Shown piece after piece: positions 7,583-15,361 of a stretch of DNA of 25,312 bases. Position 1 is the stretch's first letter. Each line of letters opens with the position of its first letter. This DNA is from an uncultured Corynebacterium sp. (GTDB taxonomy: Bacteria; Actinomycetota; Actinomycetes; Mycobacteriales; Mycobacteriaceae). Made by a program: the position numbers and the translations under genes. The notes below the pieces were generated by a model. It searched no databases. It was not told the origin of the DNA and worked only from the letters and a program-made list of their open reading frames with translations. The DNA is taken from the NCBI RefSeq assembly GCF_946222835.1, contig NZ_CAMIHD010000023.1, positions 1 through 25,312 on the forward strand, read 5' to 3'.

Positions 7583-8701
7583 GTGCAGCCGCAGGCATCT
7601 GTGAAAAGCGTACCCCAGCATCTGCCGGAGCTAGACGGTTTACGCGCGGTCGCTTCCCTTGGAATCATTGTCACCCACGTGTCTTTTCAGACCGGAACCG
7701 GGTGGGGGTTTGCCGGGCGCTTTGATTATTTCGTCGCTGTCTTCTTTGCGCTCAGTGCCTTCCTCTTGTGGCGTCGCCGCGGCTTGCACACCTTATCCGG
7801 CTATGCGCGCTCGCGCGTGGCCCGCCTAGTGCCGGCCTATTATGCCTGCGTGGTGGCGGTGATGCTCCTGCTTCCCGACGCCCACTCGCTCACCCTCACC
7901 CAACTGCTGAGCAACCTCACCTCTACCCAGATCTATGTGGTGGACGGGCTAGCGCCGGGGCTTACCCACCTGTGGTCGCTATGCGTGGAGTTCTTCTTCT
8001 ACCTTGCCCTGCCTGTGTTGGTGTGGCTTCTTGGGGTGCTGCCGCGGCGCTGGCGGGTAGCGGCCATCGCGCTGGGCGCCGTGATTAGCTGGGCATGGGG
8101 TTTTGTTCCCTTTGTGGCCGATTACTCCAAGGATCAGGTCAATTCGCAGATTTGGCCGCCGGCGTATGCTTCGTGGTTTGCCGTGGGAATGCTGGCCGCG
8201 GAATGCGAAGAAGCCGGTATTAGCCGGCGCGTGCAGCGCGTGCTGCGGCCGCGCTGGGCGTGGTGGCTTGTGGCAGCGGTGGTGCTGTGGCTTGCCAGCC
8301 GCGAGTGGTTCGGGCCGCAGGGACTGGTGCATCCAGAACCGGGCGAATTTTCCCGACGCATCATTGCGGGAGCGGCCTTTGCCGCAGTCGTGGTGGTACC
8401 GGTAGCGCTCGCCCCACGGGATAAGTCCTGGCTGACCACTCCGCTCATGCAGGCACTGGGCGCGTGGTCCTATTCCATCTTCTTATGGCATGTGGCCATT
8501 CTGGGACTGGCGTTTCCGCTTACCGGGGTGCCGCTGTTTAGCGGGAAACCCCTGGACTTTTGGGTGATTCTGGCCGTAACGGTGGTGGCCACCGTGGTGG
8601 TCTCGGCCGCGAGCTATACGCTCATCGAGCGTCCCGGCCGGGATCTTCTCCTCGGTCGGAGGCGAAAAGACAGGCCACGCCCGCGGCACACAAGCAGCTA
8701 A
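7583..8701 (+). CDS. tmaT: Membrane acyltransferase 3 family, TmaT-like (trehalose mycolate acetyltransferase)
   Basis: This integral membrane acyltransferase (AT3 family) opens with LPELDGLRAVASLGIIVTH, which carries the conserved Arg21 and His32 of the family. About ten membrane segments follow. By position next to the DUF3068 gene and by family it matches C. glutamicum TmaT (from memory NCgl2759; Rv0228 in M. tuberculosis), which acetylates trehalose monomycolate before MmpL-dependent export. I chose GTG 7583 because of AGGAG 5 nt upstream, giving 372 residues. The in-frame ATG 7541 would give 386 but overlaps a -10 hexamer. The last 80 bp overlap the 3' end of aftD. The symbol rests on synteny and family only. 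Confidence 0.8.
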   Translation: MQPQASVKSVPQHLPELDGLRAVASLGIIVTHVSFQTGTGWGFAGRFDYFVAVFFALSAFLLWRRRGLHTLSGYARSRVARLVPAYYACVVAVMLLLPDAHSLTLTQLLSNLTSTQIYVVDGLAPGLTHLWSLCVEFFFYLALPVLVWLLGVLPRRWRVAAIALGAVISWAWGFVPFVADYSKDQVNSQIWPPAYASWFAVGMLAAECEEAGISRRVQRVLRPRWAWWLVAAVVLWLASREWFGPQGLVHPEPGEFSRRIIAGAAFAAVVVVPVALAPRDKSWLTTPLMQALGAWSYSIFLWHVAILGLAFPLTGVPLFSGKPLDFWVILAVTVVATVVVSAASYTLIERPGRDLLLGRRRKDRPRPRHTSS

Positions 8702-11690
8702 GCAGGAGCGAATCGCCCGCATAGGATCCCGATGTCCACGGCGCGCGTGCGAGGATCGCCCCGGCCGCCGCTACGACACCGGGCGCGAGGTAGGCGCGCG
8801 GGATGGTGGTCCAGCGCAGCACCAACCAAGCGGCAACGGCCGCCACCGCGGCCGGCCAGCCGGTCAGGGCCAGCGCGCCGAGAGCGACTACGGCCGAGGC
8901 GGCACCGCCGCGCGGCGCGCGCCAGGTGGGCTGGGACGAGCGCCGCGCGGCCGCCAAGATGCACAGGCCGAGGGTGAGCAAGCCCAAGGCGCCGCCGAAG
9001 AGGAGGGTGGCGCGGTAAACCGGTTGGGCGCTAAAGGTCATGCGGAAGTCACCGGAACGGCCGGCTGGAATGACAAAAGCTTGGGTGGCCGCATCGATCT
9101 CGCGCGGGGCGATCTCTTCCTCGCCTAGGTAGCCGCGCAGGCCCTTATTGAAGGCACGACCGGTGACCAAGAGGCGATCCTCATCAGCGGCTGCAATCGA
9201 GTACCCGGTGGGCTCGGAAGAGCCTGCTGGTTGCCAGCCCTCCTCGCGCAGGCTCACCCACGGCCCCGTGGTGCGCACGCGGTGCGTGCCAGGGCTGAGG
9301 GTGAGGGAGTCGCCGGGGGAGTAGCGGTGGGCGTCGATAAGCACGGGCTTGGTGGAATCCACCGTCACCCGCATGGAGCGCGGTGCCGTGAAATCGCGGA
9401 TGAGCACGCCGGTATCCTGCAGCATGCGCTGGAAAAAGAATTGGTGCACGTCAGGGGAGGTATCCGGGACGGTCACCACGCGCTCGACCGGCTGGCCTTC
9501 CACTCCTAACTCCGCGATGCCGGTGCGGTGGGAGAGCTCCACGCGGATGGCCTCGGTATCGCCGCCGGGAACGCGGACTTCCTGCGAGCGGAAGGGCTGC
9601 AAATCCACGTCTACGGCCGCGCTGCCAGAGCGCACGGTTACCGTGGTGGCGCTGGTGGCCATGAGCTTGAGGCGCGGCTGGGTGAAAGATCCGCGCAGCT
9701 CAATCCACCCGGCATCATCGCCCGGCGCGGGCCACCAGGCGGTGGAGTTTTCTCCATCCACCGCGGCCGTGGCGGACTTTTTGGGCTGGGCGCCACCAAA
9801 GGCCGTGGCATCGGCGGCCGAGGAGGAGACTGCTACCGAACCGCCGTGGGTTTCCACCTGGGTAAGCGGCCCAGCGGAGGGATAGTCGCGCAGGCGGTTA
9901 TTCACGTGGCTGGGGTCGTCCGCGGCCAGGGGCGCGGAGATGGGACCATCGAGGGTGCCGTAGTTGCGGTCCGTGAGCGCCGGGGTATCGGTGACGATAT
10001 CGGCGTCGCGATCGACGAGCTTACGGGTGGTGGGGGTGGAGTGGGCGTCGAGAAGCGCTAATGCTTCCCCACCGCCGGCCACGCGGACCGGGTCCGTCGG
10101 CCCTAAGGACATGCCGGCGTGGTTGAGAAGAATGACATCGACCTCGCCGAAGCGATGGACCTCGCCGCCAAACTTGCTAGCCAGGGCCTCGTCCTCGCCG
10201 GTGAAGAGATCGTGGCGCACCATGACCGCGCCGATGCCCAGGCGCTGCAGGGAGCGCACGCCCGTGGCCGGGTCCTCCTTGAGCGCGGCCATGACGCCGT
10301 CGAGCCCGCGGATGGCCTCTGGGGGCACGAGCGGAATGGCATCGCGCACGGCCCAGGGGACATCGAGCAGCGGCTGGGCCGGCTCGTCGCGCGTCCATCC
10401 CCAGGTCTGCCGGGCAAAGGACGCCTCCGGGTAGATAAGGGTGCGGGTATCGGCGGCATGGGTATTGATAAAGTCCGTGGCCTCGTGCCAGTAGGAGGGC
10501 ACCTCTTTATAGGCACCCAGCGGCAGCAAGCGCTGCGACCATGCCGGGGAGACCACCGCGATGCACAACAGCAGCGTCAGCGCACCCACCGTCTGTTTCT
10601 TGGTGGGGCGCAAGCTCCTCGGAAGTGGAAGATTGGCGCAGGCGCGCGCCACGCCCAGAAGCAGCGGGATGCGCACCAGCGGATCGAATTTATGCAGGTT
10701 GCGCAGCGCGGCCAGCGGTCCATCGAGCGCATCGAGGTACCACGCCACCTGGCAGCCCAGCACCGCGATGCCCACCACCAGCATGACGGACCACACGCGC
10801 GGCAGCTTGGTGAGCCCGTAGATGCCCACGGCCGCGATGCCCATGGTGACCAGCACAAAGAAGGACTCGGTGGCTAGCTCATAGCCGGCTACGCGTTCGG
10901 TATCGACAAACGGCGTCCAGCTCGTGGTTCCGCGCAGGATCTCGGGCAAGTTGAGCCAGCGAGTGGTTACGCGGGCGGATTCGATGAATTCCGTAAACGG
11001 CGGGGCATAGCGGCCAAGCACGACGAGCGGGCCGATCCACCACGCCGACACCGCCAAGCACCCTAAGAGCCAGGCCGCGCCGGGTCTGAAGGCGCGGCGG
11101 TAGAGCAGGATTACAGCGGCCGGGATACACGCCGCGATGGTCGCGGTGGCATTGACCGCACCCATCAGCGCCACCGGGATGGTGGCCGCGGCGGCATCGC
11201 GCCAGGTGAGCTTGGCATTGAGGAAGGGCAGGATAACCCAGGGAGCGAGCATGACCGGCCAGGTCTCAGAAGAAATGGCGGTCAGGGTAGAAAGAGTGCG
11301 CGGCGAGAGCGCGTAGAGCATCGCCGCCACCCAGACCCACCAGCCACGCAGGCCCACCTTGCGGCCGAGCTTATGGAAGCCGATGAAGCCGACGCTTAAG
11401 ACCAGTAGCCACCAGAGGCGCTGGGCCACCCAATCGGGCAGGGGCTGGGTTAAAACGAAGAATGGTCCCTGGGGAAAGAGATAGCCATAGGCCTGATTCT
11501 GTAGCTGCCCCAGGGTAAAGGTATCCGTATAGGCGCTGAGCGCCCCGCGGAGAAAGTGCAGCGGATCGGCCGCCAGATCATGCTTGGTATCGGCCGCCGT
11601 CAGCCCCCACGGCTGCACGAGGAGGATGAGCGCTAGGGCAAGGATCCCCAGCGGGTAGGGGCGGGCAAGCCGCCCGCGGAGGGTACGCAC
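8622..11690 (-). CDS. aftD: Alpha-(1->3)-arabinofuranosyltransferase AftD
   Basis: AftD is a large GT-C membrane enzyme that adds alpha-1,3-linked arabinofuranose branches to cell wall arabinan from decaprenyl-phospho-arabinose. The N-terminal 450 residues are polytopic. The first external loop holds AADTKHDLAADP (D34, D38, D42), the acidic site expected of GT-C enzymes. The extracytoplasmic part includes a discoidin/carbohydrate-binding-like region from about residue 635 (AAVDGENSTAWWPAPGDDAG). Several membrane helices close the protein (about 885-1015). At 1022 residues it is shorter than the roughly 1400-residue mycobacterial proteins. The ATG at 11690 lies 2 bp after the DUF2613 gene, as in Rv0236A-Rv0236c. 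The stop lies inside the convergent tmaT-like gene. Confidence 0.9.
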   Translation of the reverse strand: MRTLRGRLARPYPLGILALALILLVQPWGLTAADTKHDLAADPLHFLRGALSAYTDTFTLGQLQNQAYGYLFPQGPFFVLTQPLPDWVAQRLWWLLVLSVGFIGFHKLGRKVGLRGWWVWVAAMLYALSPRTLSTLTAISSETWPVMLAPWVILPFLNAKLTWRDAAAATIPVALMGAVNATATIAACIPAAVILLYRRAFRPGAAWLLGCLAVSAWWIGPLVVLGRYAPPFTEFIESARVTTRWLNLPEILRGTTSWTPFVDTERVAGYELATESFFVLVTMGIAAVGIYGLTKLPRVWSVMLVVGIAVLGCQVAWYLDALDGPLAALRNLHKFDPLVRIPLLLGVARACANLPLPRSLRPTKKQTVGALTLLLCIAVVSPAWSQRLLPLGAYKEVPSYWHEATDFINTHAADTRTLIYPEASFARQTWGWTRDEPAQPLLDVPWAVRDAIPLVPPEAIRGLDGVMAALKEDPATGVRSLQRLGIGAVMVRHDLFTGEDEALASKFGGEVHRFGEVDVILLNHAGMSLGPTDPVRVAGGGEALALLDAHSTPTTRKLVDRDADIVTDTPALTDRNYGTLDGPISAPLAADDPSHVNNRLRDYPSAGPLTQVETHGGSVAVSSSAADATAFGGAQPKKSATAAVDGENSTAWWPAPGDDAGWIELRGSFTQPRLKLMATSATTVTVRSGSAAVDVDLQPFRSQEVRVPGGDTEAIRVELSHRTGIAELGVEGQPVERVVTVPDTSPDVHQFFFQRMLQDTGVLIRDFTAPRSMRVTVDSTKPVLIDAHRYSPGDSLTLSPGTHRVRTTGPWVSLREEGWQPAGSSEPTGYSIAAADEDRLLVTGRAFNKGLRGYLGEEEIAPREIDAATQAFVIPAGRSGDFRMTFSAQPVYRATLLFGGALGLLTLGLCILAAARRSSQPTWRAPRGGAASAVVALGALALTGWPAAVAAVAAWLVLRWTTIPRAYLAPGVVAAAGAILARAPWTSGSYAGDSLLLSCLCAAGVACLFASDRGEDPGRDAR

Positions 11691-11692
11691 AC

Positions 11693-11890
11693 CTAGTTGC
11701 GGGATCCGTACTCAGGGCCGCCCAAAACCGCATCGGAAGCAGAAACCGCATTGCCTTCCGGCACGGTATCGGTGCCGGAGAATTGTGCGATGCCGATGAT
11801 GGTGATGACGCCGAGCGCGATGCCCACAACAGCGCTACCGATGGCAGGGCCAAGGGTGCGCTTGTTCAAAGAATCGGTTTCCAGAGCCAT
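11693..11890 (-). CDS. DUF2613 small membrane protein (Rv0236A-like)
   Basis: This 65-residue protein has a polar N-terminus, one hydrophobic helix (about 15-36) and a short external tail ending GGPEYGSRN. Small proteins of this type sit directly upstream of aftD across mycolic-acid bacteria (Rv0236A in M. tuberculosis). Here the gap to aftD is 2 bp, so the two should be cotranscribed and translationally coupled. The function is unknown; a partner or stabiliser of AftD is a reasonable guess from linkage only. A TAGTAT hexamer ends 8 nt before the ATG, which suggests a leaderless promoter of its own in the 22-bp gap after the stress protein gene. Confidence 0.85.
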   Translation of the reverse strand: MALETDSLNKRTLGPAIGSAVVGIALGVITIIGIAQFSGTDTVPEGNAVSASDAVLGGPEYGSRN

Positions 11891-11912
11891 GGCTAAAGAT
11901 ACTAGCAGCTAT
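11891..11912 (-). promoter_or_regulatory. Probable leaderless promoter of DUF2613-aftD operon
   Basis: TAGTAT on the minus strand (complement of 11899-11904) matches the TANNNT -10 consensus and ends 8 nt before the ATG at 11890. No Shine-Dalgarno sequence is visible. Read-through from the stress protein gene is also possible. Confidence 0.45.
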
Positions 11913-12419
11913 TTAGAAGTATTCTGCCTCATCATCGTCCGCGTCATCCTCGTTTTCCTGCGGCACGATGAAGACGGGAAGGCCGGCGTTGCGCACAATC
12001 TGATCGGCGGTGGAGTTGGTCCACCACGCGCGGAAGCCGGTCAGGGCGCGGGTGCCGGTCACGATGACGTCCACGTCCAGCTCGTGTGCTGCATCAATGA
12101 TGGCGGAGGAGATGGTGGTGGCGGATTCCACCAGGTGGGCGCGGCCGGCTAGGCCCAAGCTTTCGGCCAGCTCGATGCCCTGGCGGCAAATCTTTAGCGC
12201 CTCTTCATAGGCCGGATCCTCTTCGACGCCATCCGGGGAGACGGTGGACTGGTGCATTCCGGTGCGGCTGACGGCGCGGGCGGTCTGCCGCGCTACCGGC
12301 TCCCAGGCGGTGAGGATTTCTACCGTGGTGGGTCGCAGCAGCTGGGCCGCGTACTCGAGGGCGCGGCCGGCTCGTTCGGTGCCATCGTAGGCAATTAGCA
12401 TTGTCTCGCCGTTACTCAT
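11913..12419 (-). CDS. Universal stress protein (UspA family)
   Basis: This is a single-domain Usp of 168 residues, starting MLIAYDGTERAGRALEYAA after a short leader and ending GLPVFIVPQ, both typical of the fold. The nucleotide loop reads GTRALTGFRAWWTNST (122-137). Compared with the usual G-2X-G-9X-G-[ST], the second glycine is Ala125 and the third is Asn135, so ATP binding may be weak or lost. An acidic tail (about 155-168) follows the domain. The role is general stress tolerance; no partner is evident. TAGACT on the minus strand ends 6 nt before the ATG, fitting a leaderless transcript. The gene is divergent from the lipoprotein gene. Confidence 0.88.
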   Translation of the reverse strand: MSNGETMLIAYDGTERAGRALEYAAQLLRPTTVEILTAWEPVARQTARAVSRTGMHQSTVSPDGVEEDPAYEEALKICRQGIELAESLGLAGRAHLVESATTISSAIIDAAHELDVDVIVTGTRALTGFRAWWTNSTADQIVRNAGLPVFIVPQENEDDADDDEAEYF

Positions 12420-12477
12420 GTCACTAGTCTACCCACCGCTTGCGACAGAACGCGAGGAATATTGCACACTAGAAGGC
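12420..12477. promoter_or_regulatory. Divergent promoter region, usp / lpqI
   Basis: The minus strand carries TAGACT (complement of 12426-12431) exactly 6 nt before the Usp ATG. The plus-strand side is weaker: TTGCGA (12440-12445) and TATTGC (12460-12465) are candidate elements for the lipoprotein gene, whose ATG at 12478 has only GAAGG close by. The minus-strand element is the better supported of the two. Confidence 0.45.
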
Positions 12478-13638
12478 ATGAAAACTCCGCGCATCCTTGC
12501 CAGCCTCGCCCTCGTGACGGCCCTAGGCGCCTGCTCTACCTCCACCCAGGAGGACAACGAGAGCCAGGACTCCACCACCGCGGCTGCGTCGAGCTCACCT
12601 GCCGCAACGCACGAGACGCACGAAGAGACGTCGCAGGAAGAGGCCCCGCAGCAGGACATCCGCGCCATGGCTGCTTCCGTGCTGATGCCGCCGGTTACCA
12701 ACTACGACGACGCTAAGGCCAAGCTGGAGGCCGGTGTGGGCGGCATCTTTATCCCCAGCTGGGCGGATCCAAACCTGCTGCAGGAAGAGGGCCGCGATAT
12801 TAATGCCCTGCGCCAAGAGGTGGACCGCGACTTTGAGGTCTCTATCGATTTTGAGGGCGGGCGCGTGCAGCGGTTTTCCGACGTCCTCGGGGAGTACCCT
12901 TCCCCGCAGCAAATGGCGGCCGAGCGTTCCCCACAAGAGGTGGAGCAGCTCGCGCACGAGATTGGTATGAGCCTCAAGACACACGGCATCAACGTGGATT
13001 TCGCGCCGGTGCTCGACGTCGATGGCAATGGCCTGGAAGTTGTGGGCGATCGATCCTTTTCCACCGATCCGGTCCAAGCAGGCGAGTATGGCGCGGCCTT
13101 TGCCCGCGGGCTAGATTCCGCCGGGGTCAAGGCCGTATTCAAGCATTTCCCGGGCCACGGCCGCGCCTCTGGCGATACCCACCTGGCCGAGGCGGTTACC
13201 CCGCCGCTAGAAGAACTAGAAGGCCACGAGTTCATTCCTTTTAAAACCGCTCTTCCCCAAGCGCCCAATGCCGCGCTCATGATGGGCCACCTCGCCGTGC
13301 CCGGCCTGGGCGATGGTCAGATTCCCGCTTCCATTCTGCCGGAAGCCTATGGCCTAGCCCGCGAGACCCTGCAGTACGACGGGCCCATCTATACCGATGA
13401 CATCGGCGGCATGAAGGCGATTGCGGATTCGCTCCCGCTTGCCGACGCCGTCGTGACCTCCCTCAATGCCGGAGCCGATATGCCCCTGTGGTCCACCGAA
13501 GGCGACATTAATGCGGTGATCGACGCCGTTGTTGGCGCCGTCGACCAGGGCCGCCTGCCACTCGAACGCCTTGCAGACGCCGCTCGCCATGTCAGCGCTC
13601 CCCCGGCCGGCGCTGCACCCGAGCCCGCACAGGACTAG
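12478..13638 (+). CDS. lpqI: LpqI-type lipoprotein, glycoside hydrolase family 3 (beta-N-acetylglucosaminidase)
   Basis: This secreted lipoprotein should remove N-acetylglucosamine from peptidoglycan fragments, as NagZ and LpqI do. The start ATG at 12478 is set by the lipoprotein signal: MKTPRILA, a hydrophobic core, and lipobox LGAC with Cys19. An acidic, Ser/Thr-rich linker follows. The GH3 domain carries KHFPGHGRASGDTH with the Asp233/His235 acid-base dyad of NagZ-type enzymes and YTDDIGGMKAI with the likely nucleophile Asp307. The length, 386 residues, is normal. The order aftD, DUF2613 gene, lpqI matches Rv0236c-Rv0237, with the stress protein gene inserted here. An upstream ATG at 12418 lies inside the divergent Usp start and is not used in this call. 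Confidence 0.87.
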   Translation: MKTPRILASLALVTALGACSTSTQEDNESQDSTTAAASSSPAATHETHEETSQEEAPQQDIRAMAASVLMPPVTNYDDAKAKLEAGVGGIFIPSWADPNLLQEEGRDINALRQEVDRDFEVSIDFEGGRVQRFSDVLGEYPSPQQMAAERSPQEVEQLAHEIGMSLKTHGINVDFAPVLDVDGNGLEVVGDRSFSTDPVQAGEYGAAFARGLDSAGVKAVFKHFPGHGRASGDTHLAEAVTPPLEELEGHEFIPFKTALPQAPNAALMMGHLAVPGLGDGQIPASILPEAYGLARETLQYDGPIYTDDIGGMKAIADSLPLADAVVTSLNAGADMPLWSTEGDINAVIDAVVGAVDQGRLPLERLADAARHVSAPPAGAAPEPAQD

Positions 13639-13672
13639 GAAAAATGCCACTAAAACCGTTAACCTTTAAGGC
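13639..13672 (+). promoter_or_regulatory. Probable leaderless promoter of VanW-family gene
   Basis: TAACCT (13660-13665) fits the TANNNT -10 pattern and ends 7 nt before GTG 13673. No terminator hairpin is visible after lpqI, so read-through is also likely. The -35 region is poor. Confidence 0.45.
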
Positions 13673-15358
13673 GTGAAAAAGGCAGAAGGAAAAAACGGTG
13701 CTAAAGGCTGGCTCATCGCGCTCGGCGTATTGGTCGGCCTTGTCCTGATCGCGGGCATTGCTTATGCCTGGGATATCGCAGCAAACCAGGACAAGATTCC
13801 GCGCGCCGTTTCCGTCAACGGCGTGGATATCTCCGCCATGGATCGCACCGCCGCCGTGGAGAAGCTCGAAGATGAGCTTGCGGGCGTAGAAACCGAGCCC
13901 GTGAGCGTTACCTCCGGCGACCTGCACACCGATTTCGTTCCCTCCGAGTCGGGCCTCGCCCTGGATAATCAGCGCGCCGTGGACAATATTGAGGAGCCTT
14001 CCCTCAATCCTTTTACCCGCCTGTATAGCTTCTTCCGCTCCACCCGGGATATTCCGGTAGAGACCAACGTGGATGAGGCCCAGCTGCAACCGGCCCTGGA
14101 CCGCGTGAAGAAGGATCTCTCCACCGATCCAGTCGATGGCATGCTGGAGCTCAACAATGGTGAGCTCAAGGTCACCGACCCCAAGCTCGGCCAAACCGTG
14201 GATGCCGGCACCCTGCACAATGCGGTTACGGATAATTGGCTCGATTCCGAGGGCGTAAATGTGGACCCAGAAGAAGTAGAACCGGCCATCAATGATGAAG
14301 CTATCGAGGCCATGCGCACCGGCGATGCCGCCAAGGCGCTGGATAATCCCATTACCCTGAAGGCCAAGAATAATGTCAGCGCTACCTTGAATAAGCCGGA
14401 AATCTCCCAGTTCACCAGCATTGAAAAGAAGGACGGCAAGCTCAAGCTTGCCGTGGATACCAACCGCGCGCAGGAGCTGCTGGCCGAGCGCTCCGAGGGC
14501 GCCGATGTCCCCGGCGTAAATGCCAAGATTTCCTTCAACGGCAACGACAAGCAGATCACCCCGTCCGAAGACGGCGAGATCATCGACTGGGAGCCGACCA
14601 TGAAGGACTTTGACAAGCGCGTGACCGGCGATGACCGCGAGTGGGATGCTACCTACAAGCCGGATCCGGCAGAGTTCACCACCGACGATGCCAAGAAGGC
14701 GACCTTCAACGACACCGTGGGCGAGTTCACCACTGAGGGCTACTCCGCTGCCTCCGGCAAGAATATCGAGCTGGTAGCCCAACAGGTCAACGGCGCCGTG
14801 GTCAACCCAGGCGAGACCTTCTCCCTCAACGGCCACACGGGCCCTCGCGGCACGGCACAGGGCTACGTTGAGTCCGGCATCATTATCGATGGCCACTCCG
14901 GCTCCGCCGTGGGCGGCGGCATCTCCCAGTTCGCCACCACCTTGTACAACGCTGCCTACTTTGCGGGCATGGAAGACACCGCCCACACCCCGCACTCGTA
15001 CTACATTTCCCGCTACCCAGCCGGCCGCGAGGCCACCGTGTACGAGGGCGCCATCGACCTGCAGTTCACTAATACCTTCAATACCCCGGTCCGCATCGAG
15101 ACCGACTTTGGTGGCGGCAAGATCACCGTGCGCCTGAAGGGCACTAAGACCGTCGACGTTGAGTCTGTGAACAACGGCCGCTGGGCCAAGACGGAGCCGC
15201 AGCGCAAGTCGGTGAGCGAGGATTGCTCGCCGTCGTCTGGCGCGCCGGGCTTCACCACCTCGGATACCCGCGTGATCAAGGACCTCTCCGGCAAGGAGAT
15301 CTCCCGGGAGACCACCACCACGGTCTACGACCCGCAGCCCATCGTTACCTGCGGTTAA
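13673..15358 (+). CDS. VanW family protein with peptidoglycan-binding-like domain
   Basis: The 561-residue protein has a short cytoplasmic N-terminus, one membrane anchor (about 12-33) and a large external part. Residues about 60-300 look like two copies of the PG_binding_4-type domain that precedes VanW domains. The VanW domain (about 345-475) includes NPGETFSLNGHTGPR, GGGISQFATTLYNAAYFAG and YISRYPAGREATVYEG, all strongly conserved. VanW proteins are linked to glycopeptide resistance clusters but their biochemical activity is unknown; a role in peptidoglycan binding or cross-linking is inferred. GTG 13673 is supported by a leaderless-type -10. The ABC exporter gene follows after 3 bp, and lpqI lies 34 bp upstream, so all three may be one unit. 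Confidence 0.88.
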   Translation: MKKAEGKNGAKGWLIALGVLVGLVLIAGIAYAWDIAANQDKIPRAVSVNGVDISAMDRTAAVEKLEDELAGVETEPVSVTSGDLHTDFVPSESGLALDNQRAVDNIEEPSLNPFTRLYSFFRSTRDIPVETNVDEAQLQPALDRVKKDLSTDPVDGMLELNNGELKVTDPKLGQTVDAGTLHNAVTDNWLDSEGVNVDPEEVEPAINDEAIEAMRTGDAAKALDNPITLKAKNNVSATLNKPEISQFTSIEKKDGKLKLAVDTNRAQELLAERSEGADVPGVNAKISFNGNDKQITPSEDGEIIDWEPTMKDFDKRVTGDDREWDATYKPDPAEFTTDDAKKATFNDTVGEFTTEGYSAASGKNIELVAQQVNGAVVNPGETFSLNGHTGPRGTAQGYVESGIIIDGHSGSAVGGGISQFATTLYNAAYFAGMEDTAHTPHSYYISRYPAGREATVYEGAIDLQFTNTFNTPVRIETDFGGGKITVRLKGTKTVDVESVNNGRWAKTEPQRKSVSEDCSPSSGAPGFTTSDTRVIKDLSGKEISRETTTTVYDPQPIVTCG

Positions 15359-15361
15359 GCC

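Noticed and set aside
9100..10880. Several plus-strand open frames of 150-250 codons opposite aftD
   Set aside because: They are composition-driven shadows of the G/C-rich aftD gene, without recognisable motifs or start signals.
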